Source of the DNA: Thermocatellispora tengchongensis
GTDB lineage: Bacteria > Actinomycetota > Actinomycetes > Streptosporangiales > Streptosporangiaceae
Direction of reading: 5' to 3'
Assembly: GCF_014202315.1 (NCBI RefSeq)
Contig: NZ_JACHGN010000034.1
Location: 1 to 64,000 of the forward strand
DNA length: 64,000 bases
The number at the start of each line of letters is the position of its first letter. Position 1 is the stretch's first letter. Of the stretch, positions 56,365-64,000 are shown in pieces. Below the pieces are notes generated by a model. That model was not told the origin of the DNA. It ran no database searches and saw only the letters and a list, made by a program, of their open reading frames with translations. Made by a program: the position numbers and the translations under genes.

Positions 56365-57821
56365 CCGCGAGCGAGGCGCCGCCAGAAGAGGACGCGTCCG
56401 CCGGGGCGCTGCGGTCCCGGGCGCGGCGCGCGCTCGGCTGGAGCATGCTCAGCACCATCGGGGCCCGCGTGGGCACGATGGCGATCGGGATCGTGCTGGC
56501 GCGGGTGCTCGGGCCGGAGGAGTTCGGCACCTTCGCGGTGGCCACGGTGGCGCTGCTGGCCATGCTCAGCTTCAACGAGCTGGGCGTCAGCCTGGCGGTG
56601 GTCCGCTGGCCGGACGACCCGCGCCGGATCGTGCCCACGGTGGCCACGCTGGCGGCGGGCTCCAGCCTGCTGGTGTTCGCGGGCGTGCAGGTCGCGGCGC
56701 CGTACTTCGCCGCGGCGATGGGCGATCCCTCCGCCACCGGGGCCGTACGCGTGCTGGCGCTGAACATCCTGGTCAACGGGCTGGCGTCCACCTCGGCCGC
56801 GATGCTCCAGCGCGAGTTCATGCAGGGCCGCAAGACGATCGCCGACCAGGTGGACAACTGGCTGGGCGCGCTGGTCTCGCTGGCGCTGGCCCTGACCGGG
56901 TGGGGGGCTATGAGCCTGGCCGTCGGCCGGGTGTCCGGCTCGCTGGCGGGCGGCGCGCTGCTGGTGGCGTTCTCGCCGCTGCGGCTGCGCTTCGGCTTCG
57001 ACCGCGAGGTGGCGCGGCGGCTGCTGCGCTTCGGGCTGCCGCTCGCGGGCGCGTCCATGGTGGTGTTCGCCGCCGGGTACGCCGACCAGCTCGTGGTCGG
57101 CGCGGTGCTCGGCCAGCACGCCCTGGGCCTGTACGTGCTCGCGGTGAACCTGTCGGGCTGGCCGGTCGCGGTGTTCTCCCAGCCGGTGCGCTCGGTCGCC
57201 CCGGCCGCGTTCGCCCGGCTGCAGCACGACCGGCCGGCGCTGAACCGGGCCTTCCTGGCCACGGCCGGCCTGCTGGTGGGGCTCACGCTGCCGGTCTGCC
57301 TGCTGCTCAGCGGCAGCGCCCCGGCGCTGATCACCTTCGTGTACGGCCCGGAGTGGGCCGCCGCCGCGGTCGCGCTGGCCGGGCTGGGCGCGCTGGCCGG
57401 GCTGCGCATCTTCTTCGAGCTGATCTACGACTACCTCGTGGTGCTGGAGCGCTCCCGCACCGTGCTGGCCGTGCAGGCGCTGTGGCTGGCCGCGCTCGTG
57501 CCGGTCATGCTCGCCGCCACCCACGCGTACGGGCTGCGCGGCGCGGCCGGCTCGGTCGTGCTGGTCGCGCTGGTCGTGGTGCTGCCCGTGTACCTGTGGC
57601 AACTGCGCCGCAGCGAAGTGGACGTGCCCGCGCTGCTGCGCCGCATCGCCCCCGGCGTGCTCTCCGCGCTCGCCGTCGCCGCCGTCGCGGTGGCCGCGAC
57701 CGCCTGGATCGCGCCCGGCCCGCTCGCGCTCGCGGTCGCCGGCGCCGCCGGCCTCGCCGCCGCCGGGCTGTACGGCTACCGCAACCGGTCCATGCTCCGC
57801 GAGGTCAAGGGAGACGCGTGA
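56361..57821 (+). CDS. Wzx-like oligosaccharide flippase
   Basis: 486 residues, 12-14 hydrophobic segments. RRALGWSMLSTIGARVGTMA opens the first helix, and GPEEFGTFAVATVALLAMLS the second, as in Wzx/MVF-family proteins. It should flip the lipid-linked repeat unit across the membrane before polymerisation. The GTG overlaps the preceding stop, and the next gene's GTG overlaps its stop. Confidence 0.86.
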   Translation: MTASEAPPEEDASAGALRSRARRALGWSMLSTIGARVGTMAIGIVLARVLGPEEFGTFAVATVALLAMLSFNELGVSLAVVRWPDDPRRIVPTVATLAAGSSLLVFAGVQVAAPYFAAAMGDPSATGAVRVLALNILVNGLASTSAAMLQREFMQGRKTIADQVDNWLGALVSLALALTGWGAMSLAVGRVSGSLAGGALLVAFSPLRLRFGFDREVARRLLRFGLPLAGASMVVFAAGYADQLVVGAVLGQHALGLYVLAVNLSGWPVAVFSQPVRSVAPAAFARLQHDRPALNRAFLATAGLLVGLTLPVCLLLSGSAPALITFVYGPEWAAAAVALAGLGALAGLRIFFELIYDYLVVLERSRTVLAVQALWLAALVPVMLAATHAYGLRGAAGSVVLVALVVVLPVYLWQLRRSEVDVPALLRRIAPGVLSALAVAAVAVAATAWIAPGPLALAVAGAAGLAAAGLYGYRNRSMLREVKGDA

Positions 57822-58489
57822 CACCCCTGCTCATCATCGGCGCGGGCGGCTTCGCCCGCGAGACCGCCCAGCTCGTCGAGGACGTCAACGCCCACATCCC
57901 CACCTGGGAGCTGCTGGGCCACCTCGACGACGACCCGGGCCTGCACGGCACGAGCGTGGACGGCGTCCCGGTGCTCGGGGGCGCCAAGGAGATCGACCGC
58001 TACCCGCACGCCCAGGTGGTGGTGTGCACCGGCAACCCACGCGACTACGCCAGCCGGTGGCGCATCGTGCACCGCCTCGGCCTGCCCGCGACCCGCTACG
58101 CCACCCTCATCCACCCCACCGCGTCGGTCAGCCGCTCCTCCACGGTCGGCCCCGGCTCGGTGATCATGGCGCAGACCGTGCTGACCGCCTCGGTGAGGGT
58201 CGGCCCGCACGTGTCGGTGATGCCGCACGTCACGCTCACCCACGACGACGAGGTGAGCGGCTTCGCCACCCTGGCGGGCGGCGTCCGCCTGGCCGGCTCG
58301 GTGCGCGTGGAGACCGGCGCGTACCTGGGCGCGGGCGCGCTGGTCGGGGAGAACCTCACGATCGGCGCGTTCGCGCTGGTCGGCATGGGGTCCGTGGTCA
58401 CGCGCGACGTCCCGGCCGAGCAGGTCTGGCTGGGCGCGCCCGCCCGGTACGTACGCCCCGCCACCGTCAACACAGGAGTAGACAGATGA
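57818..58489 (+). CDS. NeuD/PglD-like sugar O/N-acyltransferase
   Basis: 223 residues. An N-terminal Rossmann-like domain (LLIIGAGGFARETAQLVEDV) precedes a left-handed beta-helix of hexapeptide repeats (HPTASVSRSSTVGPGSVIMA, GAYLGAGALVGENLTIGAFA). The likely catalytic His is in HVTLTHDDEVSGF. Members acetylate amino sugars made by a DegT-type aminotransferase. With the Gfo/Idh enzyme and two aminotransferases, it completes an N-acyl amino sugar pathway. Confidence 0.87.
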   Translation: MTPLLIIGAGGFARETAQLVEDVNAHIPTWELLGHLDDDPGLHGTSVDGVPVLGGAKEIDRYPHAQVVVCTGNPRDYASRWRIVHRLGLPATRYATLIHPTASVSRSSTVGPGSVIMAQTVLTASVRVGPHVSVMPHVTLTHDDEVSGFATLAGGVRLAGSVRVETGAYLGAGALVGENLTIGAFALVGMGSVVTRDVPAEQVWLGAPARYVRPATVNTGVDR

Positions 58490-59577
58490 TCCCCTTTGTC
58501 GATCTGCGCGCGGCGCACGCCGAGGTCGAGGAGGAGGTGCTCGCCGGGTTCGCCCGGGTGCTGCGCGACACCGCGTTCGTGCAGGGGCCCGACGTGGCCG
58601 CCTTCGAGGAGGAGTTCGCCGCCTTCTCCGGGGTTGCGCACTGCGTGGGCGTGGGCAACGGCACCGACGCCATCGAGATCGCGCTGCGCGCCGCCGGGCT
58701 GCCGGAGGGCGCGGAGGTGGTGATCCCGGCCAACACGTTCGTGGCCACCGCGGAGGCCGTCGTACGGGCCGGGCTGCGGCCCGTACTCGCCGACGCCGAC
58801 CCCGAGACCCTGCTGCTCGACCCGGACGCCGCCGCGGCGGCGGTCACCCCGCGCACCGCCGCGATCGTCCCGGTCCACCTGTACGGCCAGCAGGCGCCCA
58901 TGGCCGCGCTCCAGGCGCTGGCCGACCGGCACGGCCTGGCGGTCGTGGAGGACGCCGCCCAGTCGCAGGGCTCGCAGCAGGCCGGCCGTCCCCCGGTGGG
59001 GCTGGCCGCGACCAGCTTCTACCCGGGCAAGAACATCGGCGCCTACGGCGAGGCGGGCGCGGTGCTGGCCGCCTCGGCGGAGGCGGCGCGGGCCGCGCGG
59101 CTGCTGGCCTCGCACGGCAGCGAGCGCAAGTACGTGCACGAGAGCTTCGGCTTCAACTCCCGCCTGGACACCCTCCAGGCGGTCGTGCTGCGGGCCAAGC
59201 TCAAGCGCCTGGCGGCCTGGAACGAGCGCCGCCGCGAGGCCGCCGACCGCTACGCGAAACTGCTCGGCGGGGCGGAGGGGGTGCGCCTGCCCGCGGTCGC
59301 CCCGGGCAACGTGCCGGTCTGGCACCTGTACGTCGTCCGCGTGGCCGAGCGTGACCGGGTGCTGGACGCGCTGCGCGAGGCGGGCGTCCAGGCGCAGATC
59401 CACTACCCGGTGCCGATCCACCTCCAGCCGGCCTTCGCCGGGCTCGGCCGCGGCCCCGGCGACTTCCCGGTCACCGAGGCCGCGGCGGGCGAGATCCTGT
59501 CGCTGCCCATGCACCCGCACCTGACCCCCGAGGACCAGGAGCGGGTGGCCGAGGCGCTGGTCAAAGCCGTGGGATGA
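58486..59577 (+). CDS. DegT/DnrJ/EryC1-type sugar aminotransferase (2)
   Basis: 363 residues, WbpE-like. PLP Lys in SFYPGKNIGAYGEAG; VVEDAAQSQGSQQAG holds the PLP-binding Asp. MIPFVDLRAAHAEVEEEVLA is the usual start. The ribosome site GGAGTAGACAG is strong. The gene overlaps the convergent ligase gene by 17 bases at its 3' end. It is the final gene of the plus-strand operon. Confidence 0.91.
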   Translation: MIPFVDLRAAHAEVEEEVLAGFARVLRDTAFVQGPDVAAFEEEFAAFSGVAHCVGVGNGTDAIEIALRAAGLPEGAEVVIPANTFVATAEAVVRAGLRPVLADADPETLLLDPDAAAAAVTPRTAAIVPVHLYGQQAPMAALQALADRHGLAVVEDAAQSQGSQQAGRPPVGLAATSFYPGKNIGAYGEAGAVLAASAEAARAARLLASHGSERKYVHESFGFNSRLDTLQAVVLRAKLKRLAAWNERRREAADRYAKLLGGAEGVRLPAVAPGNVPVWHLYVVRVAERDRVLDALREAGVQAQIHYPVPIHLQPAFAGLGRGPGDFPVTEAAAGEILSLPMHPHLTPEDQERVAEALVKAVG

Positions 59578-60952
59578 TCCCCCGGGCGACCGGCGCGGGC
59601 TGCTCGCCGCGGGTCTGCAGCCGCCACAGCGCGCCGCAGAAGCCCAGGATCAGGAACAGCACGTTGGAGATCATCGGGAAGCTGAACGCGTCGAAGGTGC
59701 CGAACCCGAAGATCGCCACCGCCACCGAGGCCGCCAGGCACTGCGCGAGGTGCCTGGCCGCCGGGTCGGCGCTCGCCCGGCGCGCCCCGCGCGCCAGCAT
59801 CCACCCGGAGCACAGCAGGGCGAGCAGCGCGAGCAGGCCGACCAGGCCGGCCTCCACCAGGGTCAGGAGGTACTGGTTGTCCAGGACCCGGTAGATCGTG
59901 GGCAGGTAGGTGCCGGTGCCCTGGCCGAAGAACGGCCGCACCGCCCAGGCCCGCACCACCTCGGCGTAGTCGTCGGTGCGCGCGACCGTGCTGTCGTCCT
60001 CGCCGATCACCGTGACCAGGTTGAGCACCGTGCCGATCAGGCCGGGCACCGCGAGCCGCATCAGGATCACGCCGATGCCGGTGATCAGCAGCGCGCGCAG
60101 CCGCCAGGCGGGCGGCCACACCGGCAGCAGCACGATCAGGGCGACGGCCAGGCCGAGCAGCGCCGAGCGCGACACGCTCATCGGGGCCGCGACCGCGATC
60201 AGGACGACCATGATCCAGCGGCGGCGCCGCATGCGCTCGGGGCCGTACAGCGCGCCGTGCAGGGCCAGCGGCAGCACCATCGCCAGCACCATGCCCATCT
60301 CGATCGGGTGCGTGGCGGTGCCCATGGGCCGGAAGAAGTCCTCGCGCTCGAACAGCATCGACGCGCCGTTCTCCACCAGGCCGGGCAGCGCCAGGAAGCG
60401 GCTGGGCTCGATGCCGGTGAAGAACTGGATCAGCCCGATCGAGGCCACGAACGCGGCCCCGATCACCAGCCGGTGCCGGATGTCCTCCAGGCGGTCCATG
60501 CCGGCGATGCCGTCGGCCGTGACCAGCGCGATCCCGGCCCACCCGGCGAGCTGGATCAGCGCCATGTCGGCGGTGTTCAGCTCGTCGGCGCTCAGCGGCC
60601 GGGTGGTGCCGGCCACGTAGCCGGCCAGCAGCGCCAGCGCGAAGAACAGGATCACGTGCCGCAGCGGCTGCGGGCCGCGCAGCGGGGTCCAGCGCGGGGA
60701 GAGCGTGGACAGCGCGTACCAGACCAGCATCAGCACCGCCATCACGGTGGCCGGGGTGCCGGCCCCGCCGAGCGGCCCGACGATGTAGCGCGCGGGCAGC
60801 ACCAGCAGGGTGATCAGGAACACCGTCAGCACCGAGACCGGGTCGATCTGCACCATCCGCGGCGGGCGCAGCGAGTGCCGCCCCGGCAACCGTCGCGGAG
60901 GCGGCAGCAGCGCGCCCTGTTGCGGCGCGGTCGTGGTCACCGCGACTGTCAC
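59561..60952 (-). CDS. O-antigen ligase/polymerase (Wzy/WaaL-like) membrane protein
   Basis: 463 residues with about 12 hydrophobic segments and a large periplasmic-type loop (VIGEDDSTVARTDDYAEVVR...PFFGQGTGTYL, quoted as ARTDDYAEVVRAW and FFGQGTGTYL). That loop, with Arg and His near it, is typical of the Wzy_C family that polymerises or transfers glycan chains. Its ATG overlaps the upstream chain-length protein gene by ATGA, and it converges on the aminotransferase. Confidence 0.83.
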   Translation of the reverse strand: MTVAVTTTAPQQGALLPPPRRLPGRHSLRPPRMVQIDPVSVLTVFLITLLVLPARYIVGPLGGAGTPATVMAVLMLVWYALSTLSPRWTPLRGPQPLRHVILFFALALLAGYVAGTTRPLSADELNTADMALIQLAGWAGIALVTADGIAGMDRLEDIRHRLVIGAAFVASIGLIQFFTGIEPSRFLALPGLVENGASMLFEREDFFRPMGTATHPIEMGMVLAMVLPLALHGALYGPERMRRRRWIMVVLIAVAAPMSVSRSALLGLAVALIVLLPVWPPAWRLRALLITGIGVILMRLAVPGLIGTVLNLVTVIGEDDSTVARTDDYAEVVRAWAVRPFFGQGTGTYLPTIYRVLDNQYLLTLVEAGLVGLLALLALLCSGWMLARGARRASADPAARHLAQCLAASVAVAIFGFGTFDAFSFPMISNVLFLILGFCGALWRLQTRGEQPAPVARGIIPRL

Positions 60953-62025
60953 CGCGACGGTCTGGCCGGGCCGTGCCCGGCGCCGGGCCCGTCGCCGCCG
61001 CGCCGGGTCTCCTCCCTGGACCAGACGAACAGGTCGTCATCGACCACGATGGGCTGCGGCGCGGTCAGATCGGGGTCGGGCGCCTCGCTCGACGCCCACG
61101 GGTCCTGCGGCGAGTCGACGACCACCACGGCCTCCTCGCCGTCGGAGGGCCGCCGGGCCGGGGAACTCTTGACGCCGTTGGCCGGCCGGGACAGGCCGCT
61201 CCCCAGGCCCGAGCCGTTGGCCGGGCGGGGAGAGCCGGACTGGACGGGCGGGCTCTGGAGGCCCGGCTGGACGCCCGGCTGGACGCTCGGCTGGACCCCG
61301 GCGCCCGGCTGGATGGTCGGCGTGAACGCGCCGCGTACCGGCTCCTCGGCGAGCGGGGGCACGAGCGGTGCGGCGGGGGCGGCCGGAACCGGTCCGGGCA
61401 CGGCGGTCGAGACCCGCTCGCGGGCCCGCTTCTGCGCCAGGGTCTCCACGAACAGCGGCACGCCGAGGGTGAGCAGCATCCCGCCGGCGAAGACGATGAT
61501 CAGCATCCGGATCTTGGGCTCGGGCGCGATCTCGGCCTGCTTGGTCGCGATCACCGGGGTCATGCTGATCGTGGCGTCGGGCAGGATCGAGGACTTGCGC
61601 TGCAGCTCGCGCAGCCGGCTGTAGCTGAGCGCCACCAGCGCGTCCAGGGTCTTCTGCGCCTGCTGCGGATCGCCGGAGGTGGCGACGATGTCCATGAGCG
61701 GGCCGCGCGACTCCTGGTTCAGCCCGACGGTGTATTCGGCGGTGAATCCCCTGGCCTTCAGCGCGTCCACCGTGATCTTGTCGCTCATTCCGCGCGCGAC
61801 CACCTCGGCGGTGATGGTGAGCGAGGTGTCGAACGCCAGCCACGGATTGCCGCCGACCGGTTTGGCGTTCTGCCGGGAGGATAGGAACACCATGGTCGCC
61901 TGCGATTCATACTGCCACGGAATCGCGATGAACGCCCCCAGCGTGCCACCCAGAGTGAGCACCAGGAATGCCACGGTTATCGGCCAGCGTCTCAGCAGCG
62001 CACGCAGCGAATCGAGCAGATCCAT
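60949..62025 (-). CDS. Wzz/CapA-type chain-length determinant with Pro-rich cytoplasmic tail
   Basis: 358 residues. Two membrane helices (about 13-35 and 172-192) bracket an extracytoplasmic coiled domain, with the family-type PQQAQKTLDALVALSYSRLR block. After residue 210 a Pro/Gly/Gln-rich tail follows (repeated four-residue units QPGV/QPGL). There is no Walker A, so no attached tyrosine kinase. Wzz-like proteins control polymer length. It is followed, with overlap, by the ligase gene. Confidence 0.82.
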   Translation of the reverse strand: MDLLDSLRALLRRWPITVAFLVLTLGGTLGAFIAIPWQYESQATMVFLSSRQNAKPVGGNPWLAFDTSLTITAEVVARGMSDKITVDALKARGFTAEYTVGLNQESRGPLMDIVATSGDPQQAQKTLDALVALSYSRLRELQRKSSILPDATISMTPVIATKQAEIAPEPKIRMLIIVFAGGMLLTLGVPLFVETLAQKRARERVSTAVPGPVPAAPAAPLVPPLAEEPVRGAFTPTIQPGAGVQPSVQPGVQPGLQSPPVQSGSPRPANGSGLGSGLSRPANGVKSSPARRPSDGEEAVVVVDSPQDPWASSEAPDPDLTAPQPIVVDDDLFVWSREETRRGGDGPGAGHGPARPSR

Positions 62026-62214
62026 AACTTCCTTTCACCCCCGCCCGGGGTCGTGCGTCCGGGGCGGGTGCCACCCCGCGCGTAAGCGGACGCGCGAGGA
62101 CACCGGCCGGTTGTCCCGGACTTCCAAGTGTTTCCCATGGCCGCCCTCTCCGCCAGGGGCGGACGTGTTTCCCGCCCGCTGTGCGAGAATGGCACACGGC
62201 GGAGGGGACTGACG

Positions 62215-62826
62215 ATGCGAACGCGCTTGCCGAGATATGGCGCCGCGATACTCGTCGTCCTTGTGGCCCTGGCGGGCGTCTTCTACGTGAAATACCGCTC
62301 GCCCTGGTATGAAAGCCGGGTGACGATCGCCTTCGTCACCACCACCACGGGTTTCCACGGCCAACTCTACGACCATTTCAGCGACAACCAGGTCTTCACC
62401 GCCATCGCCGCCGGGCGGCTGTTCGACAACCCCCGCACCCGGGCCGAGATCCGCGCGCTCGGCGGGCACGCCCGGCTCACCTTCGACGTCGCCCACTGGG
62501 GCAACGAGGAGGTGCCGGTGTACGACCAGCCGTACGCCACGGTGCGCTCGGTCTCGCAGGACCCGGTGGAGTCGCGGCGCACGCTCGACATCGCGCTCAA
62601 GCTGCTCACCGACCGGCTGAAGGGCTGGCAGACCTCCAGCGGCGCCAACGGCAAGCTCATGATCACCTGGCAGCCGATCGACACCATCGTGGGCCCGGTC
62701 CCCCAGTCGCTGCAGATCAACCGGGCCTCGGCCGGGCTGATGGCGATCGGCGGGCTGCTCGCGCTGTGGGCCGCCGCGACCGTCGGACGCCTCACGAGCC
62801 GCCGGAGGACGACCGCCACGGCCTGA
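62215..62826 (+). CDS. Second Wzz-like membrane protein
   Basis: 203 residues. Membrane helices near residues 8-25 and 172-190 flank a 140-residue external domain; SQDPVESRRTLDIALKLLTD parallels the region of the neighbour's DPQQAQKTLD. It is smaller and lacks a tail. It diverges from the first Wzz-like gene, 190 bases apart, so the pair may be co-regulated. GGAGGGG lies eight bases before the ATG. Confidence 0.68.
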   Translation: MRTRLPRYGAAILVVLVALAGVFYVKYRSPWYESRVTIAFVTTTTGFHGQLYDHFSDNQVFTAIAAGRLFDNPRTRAEIRALGGHARLTFDVAHWGNEEVPVYDQPYATVRSVSQDPVESRRTLDIALKLLTDRLKGWQTSSGANGKLMITWQPIDTIVGPVPQSLQINRASAGLMAIGGLLALWAAATVGRLTSRRRTTATA

Positions 62827-62830
62827 CCCG

Positions 62831-62926
62831 TCAGTGCCCGTCACCTCAGTGCCCGTCACCTCAGTGCCCGTCGCCTCGGTGCCCGTCACCTCAGTGCCCA
62901 CAGTGCTCACCGCCTCAGTGCCCATC
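62831..62926. repeat. 15-base tandem repeat between convergent genes
   Basis: Units of TCAGTGCCCGTCACC start at 62831, 62846, 62861 (one change) and 62876 (one change), then continue in degenerate form to about 62926. They overlap the stop codon of the minus-strand gene ending at 62915, and each unit carries a stop triplet on the minus strand. Confidence 0.85.
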
Positions 62927-63943
62927 GCCGCCGGCCGGGTCACCCGGAGGCGGGACCGGCGAGAAGGCGTCGCGCAGCAGGACCCGGGGCGCGCCTGAGC
63001 CGTCGGCGGGCACGGCCCACACGTCCACGGTGTCGCCGCGTGCCTTGCCGTACATGACGGTGCGCGCGTCCAGCCACGCGGCCTGGTCATCGACGTTGCC
63101 GGACTCGGCGAGCGGCGTCTCGGCGCCGGTCGCGAGGTCCATCACGTGCAGCCGCCAGGGGCTCGTGGAGTCGCCGGTGCGCTTCTTGTACGCCAGCCGG
63201 GTGCCGTCGGGGGACAGCGACGGGCACTCCGGCCCCTCCTTGACCACCGTCATCCGCCTGGCGGCCACGTCGCCCTTGACCAGGTAGACGCGCCCGCGCG
63301 TGGAGACGGTGGCGTAGAAGACGTTGTCGTCGGCGGTGAAGGTGACGCCCCAGTAGTTGAGGTCCACCGACCGGTTGACCTCGCCGTTTTGGATCAGCTC
63401 GAACTTCTCCAGGCTGTCGGTCACCTTGCCGGTGCGGGTGTCCAGGATGCCGGTCCTGGTGGAGAAGCCCACGCTGAGGTAGGAGTCGCCGGTGACGAAC
63501 ACGGTCCAGGAGATCATGCGCCCGCTGGCGGAGACCCGGGCCCGGCTGGGCACGCCGGGCAGCTCGACCCGCTCGCGCTCGCGCAGGTCGCCGTCGAGCA
63601 CGATCGCGTCCGAGCCGGTGATCACGCCGTCGGTGACCCGCAGGCACACGGCGGTGCCGGCCGCCGCGTAGAAGCGCCGGCACGGGACTCCCAGCGCGCG
63701 CAGGGCACCGCCCGCGGAGGCCAGGACGGTGCCGCTGCCCGCGCCCGGCCCGGTGCGCACGGCCAGCAGGTCCTCGGCGTGGATCTCCGCGGGCCCGGTG
63801 GCGATGGCGGTGCCCGTCGGCACGGCCGCGGTCGCCGTGCTCCGCTCCTCCCTGGCCCGCACCACCACGACCGCCACCACCACGACCAGCGCCAGCGCGG
63901 CGGCGGCGAAGACGGCGAGCCTGCCCCCGAACGAACCGCGCAC
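62915..63943 (-). CDS. Membrane-anchored TolB-like beta-propeller protein
   Basis: 342 residues from a GTG. One N-terminal membrane helix (about 8-28) is followed by an extracytoplasmic domain of repeated blades. PECPSLSPDGTRLAYKKRTG is the clearest TolB-like repeat, with RLHVMDLATGAETPLAESGN next. A Cys pair (near PCRRF and AVCLRV) may form a disulfide. It follows a truncated gene at the window edge by three bases. Role unknown; it could bind glycan or envelope protein. Confidence 0.75.
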   Translation of the reverse strand: MRGSFGGRLAVFAAAALALVVVVAVVVVRAREERSTATAAVPTGTAIATGPAEIHAEDLLAVRTGPGAGSGTVLASAGGALRALGVPCRRFYAAAGTAVCLRVTDGVITGSDAIVLDGDLRERERVELPGVPSRARVSASGRMISWTVFVTGDSYLSVGFSTRTGILDTRTGKVTDSLEKFELIQNGEVNRSVDLNYWGVTFTADDNVFYATVSTRGRVYLVKGDVAARRMTVVKEGPECPSLSPDGTRLAYKKRTGDSTSPWRLHVMDLATGAETPLAESGNVDDQAAWLDARTVMYGKARGDTVDVWAVPADGSGAPRVLLRDAFSPVPPPGDPAGGDGH

Positions 63944-63945
63944 GT

Positions 63946-64000
63946 TCAGCCGCTCTCCGCGATCCCCAGCGGGCCGGTGAGCACGCCTTCGGCCTCGGTG
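63946..64000 (-). CDS. 3' end of a gene cut by the window edge
   Basis: An open frame enters from the right edge and ends with TEAEGVLTGPLGIAESG at a TGA at 63946-63948, three bases before the next GTG. The spacing suggests an operon. Too little is present to name the product. Confidence 0.35.
   Translation of the reverse strand, partial: TEAEGVLTGPLGIAESG

Overview
The window is high-GC actinobacterial chromosome (frequent GTG starts, tightly overlapping genes, Tat and lipoprotein exports). The second complex I gene set beside korAB and htpX, and a pSAM2-type integrative element, point to a Streptomycetales/Streptosporangiales-like actinomycete. Genus is not assigned.

Region 1 (1-5800) is an accessory zone of visibly lower GC. 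It holds a two-gene AAA15 ATPase/RloB pair (377-2295) that looks like an AbiL/RloAB-type abortive-infection system. Next comes a scrambled scar of an integrative element (2571-2854). Then a minus-strand pair follows: an HTH/coiled-coil/membrane protein with a small membrane partner (3467-5111) and a palindrome upstream. Region 2 (about 5826-15778) is an actinomycete integrative and conjugative element (AICE): Nudix hydrolase, HTH regulator, three unknown cargo genes, GntR/KorSA-like regulator with three matching operators, SCO3933-like protein, FtsK-type TraSA, a 50-residue zinc-ribbon protein, RepSA, excisionase and a tyrosine integrase. The integrase reads with a one-base frameshift. The element abuts the 3' end of tRNA-Tyr(GTA); its left att copy is not visible.

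Region 3 (16004-23092) is ordinary chromosome: YajQ, an unknown protein, a Tat-exported protein, aldo/keto reductase, VOC protein, PNPOx-like protein and HtpX. Region 4 (23871-41789) encodes a complex I-like set, nuoA-B-C-H-I-J-K-L-M-N, with no nuoD, E, F or G. It is followed divergently by korA-korB (2-oxoglutarate:ferredoxin oxidoreductase), and a small Cys-containing leader-like peptide precedes korA. A plausible reading is ferredoxin-fed, proton-pumping quinone reduction. NuoI, K, L, M and N all carry long low-complexity Pro/Ala/Thr/Glu-rich extensions or insertions built from short tandem repeats, which is the most unusual feature of the window. A membrane Ser/Thr kinase sits inside the cluster on the opposite strand. 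The kinase/nuoI intergenic region has four DnaA boxes, three of them perfect TTATCCACA.

Region 5 (41841-64000) is a surface-polysaccharide locus: RmlC-like epimerase, methyltransferase, two duplicated beta-helix lipoproteins, a GT2 glycosyltransferase, a 1358-residue secreted protein with three DUF4082-like domains, then an eight-gene operon (Gfo/Idh dehydrogenase, SDR epimerase, two glycosyltransferases, two DegT-type aminotransferases, flippase, NeuD-like acyltransferase), a Wzy-like ligase/polymerase, two Wzz-like proteins and a beta-propeller protein. Together these suggest assembly and export of an N-acylated amino-sugar polysaccharide.
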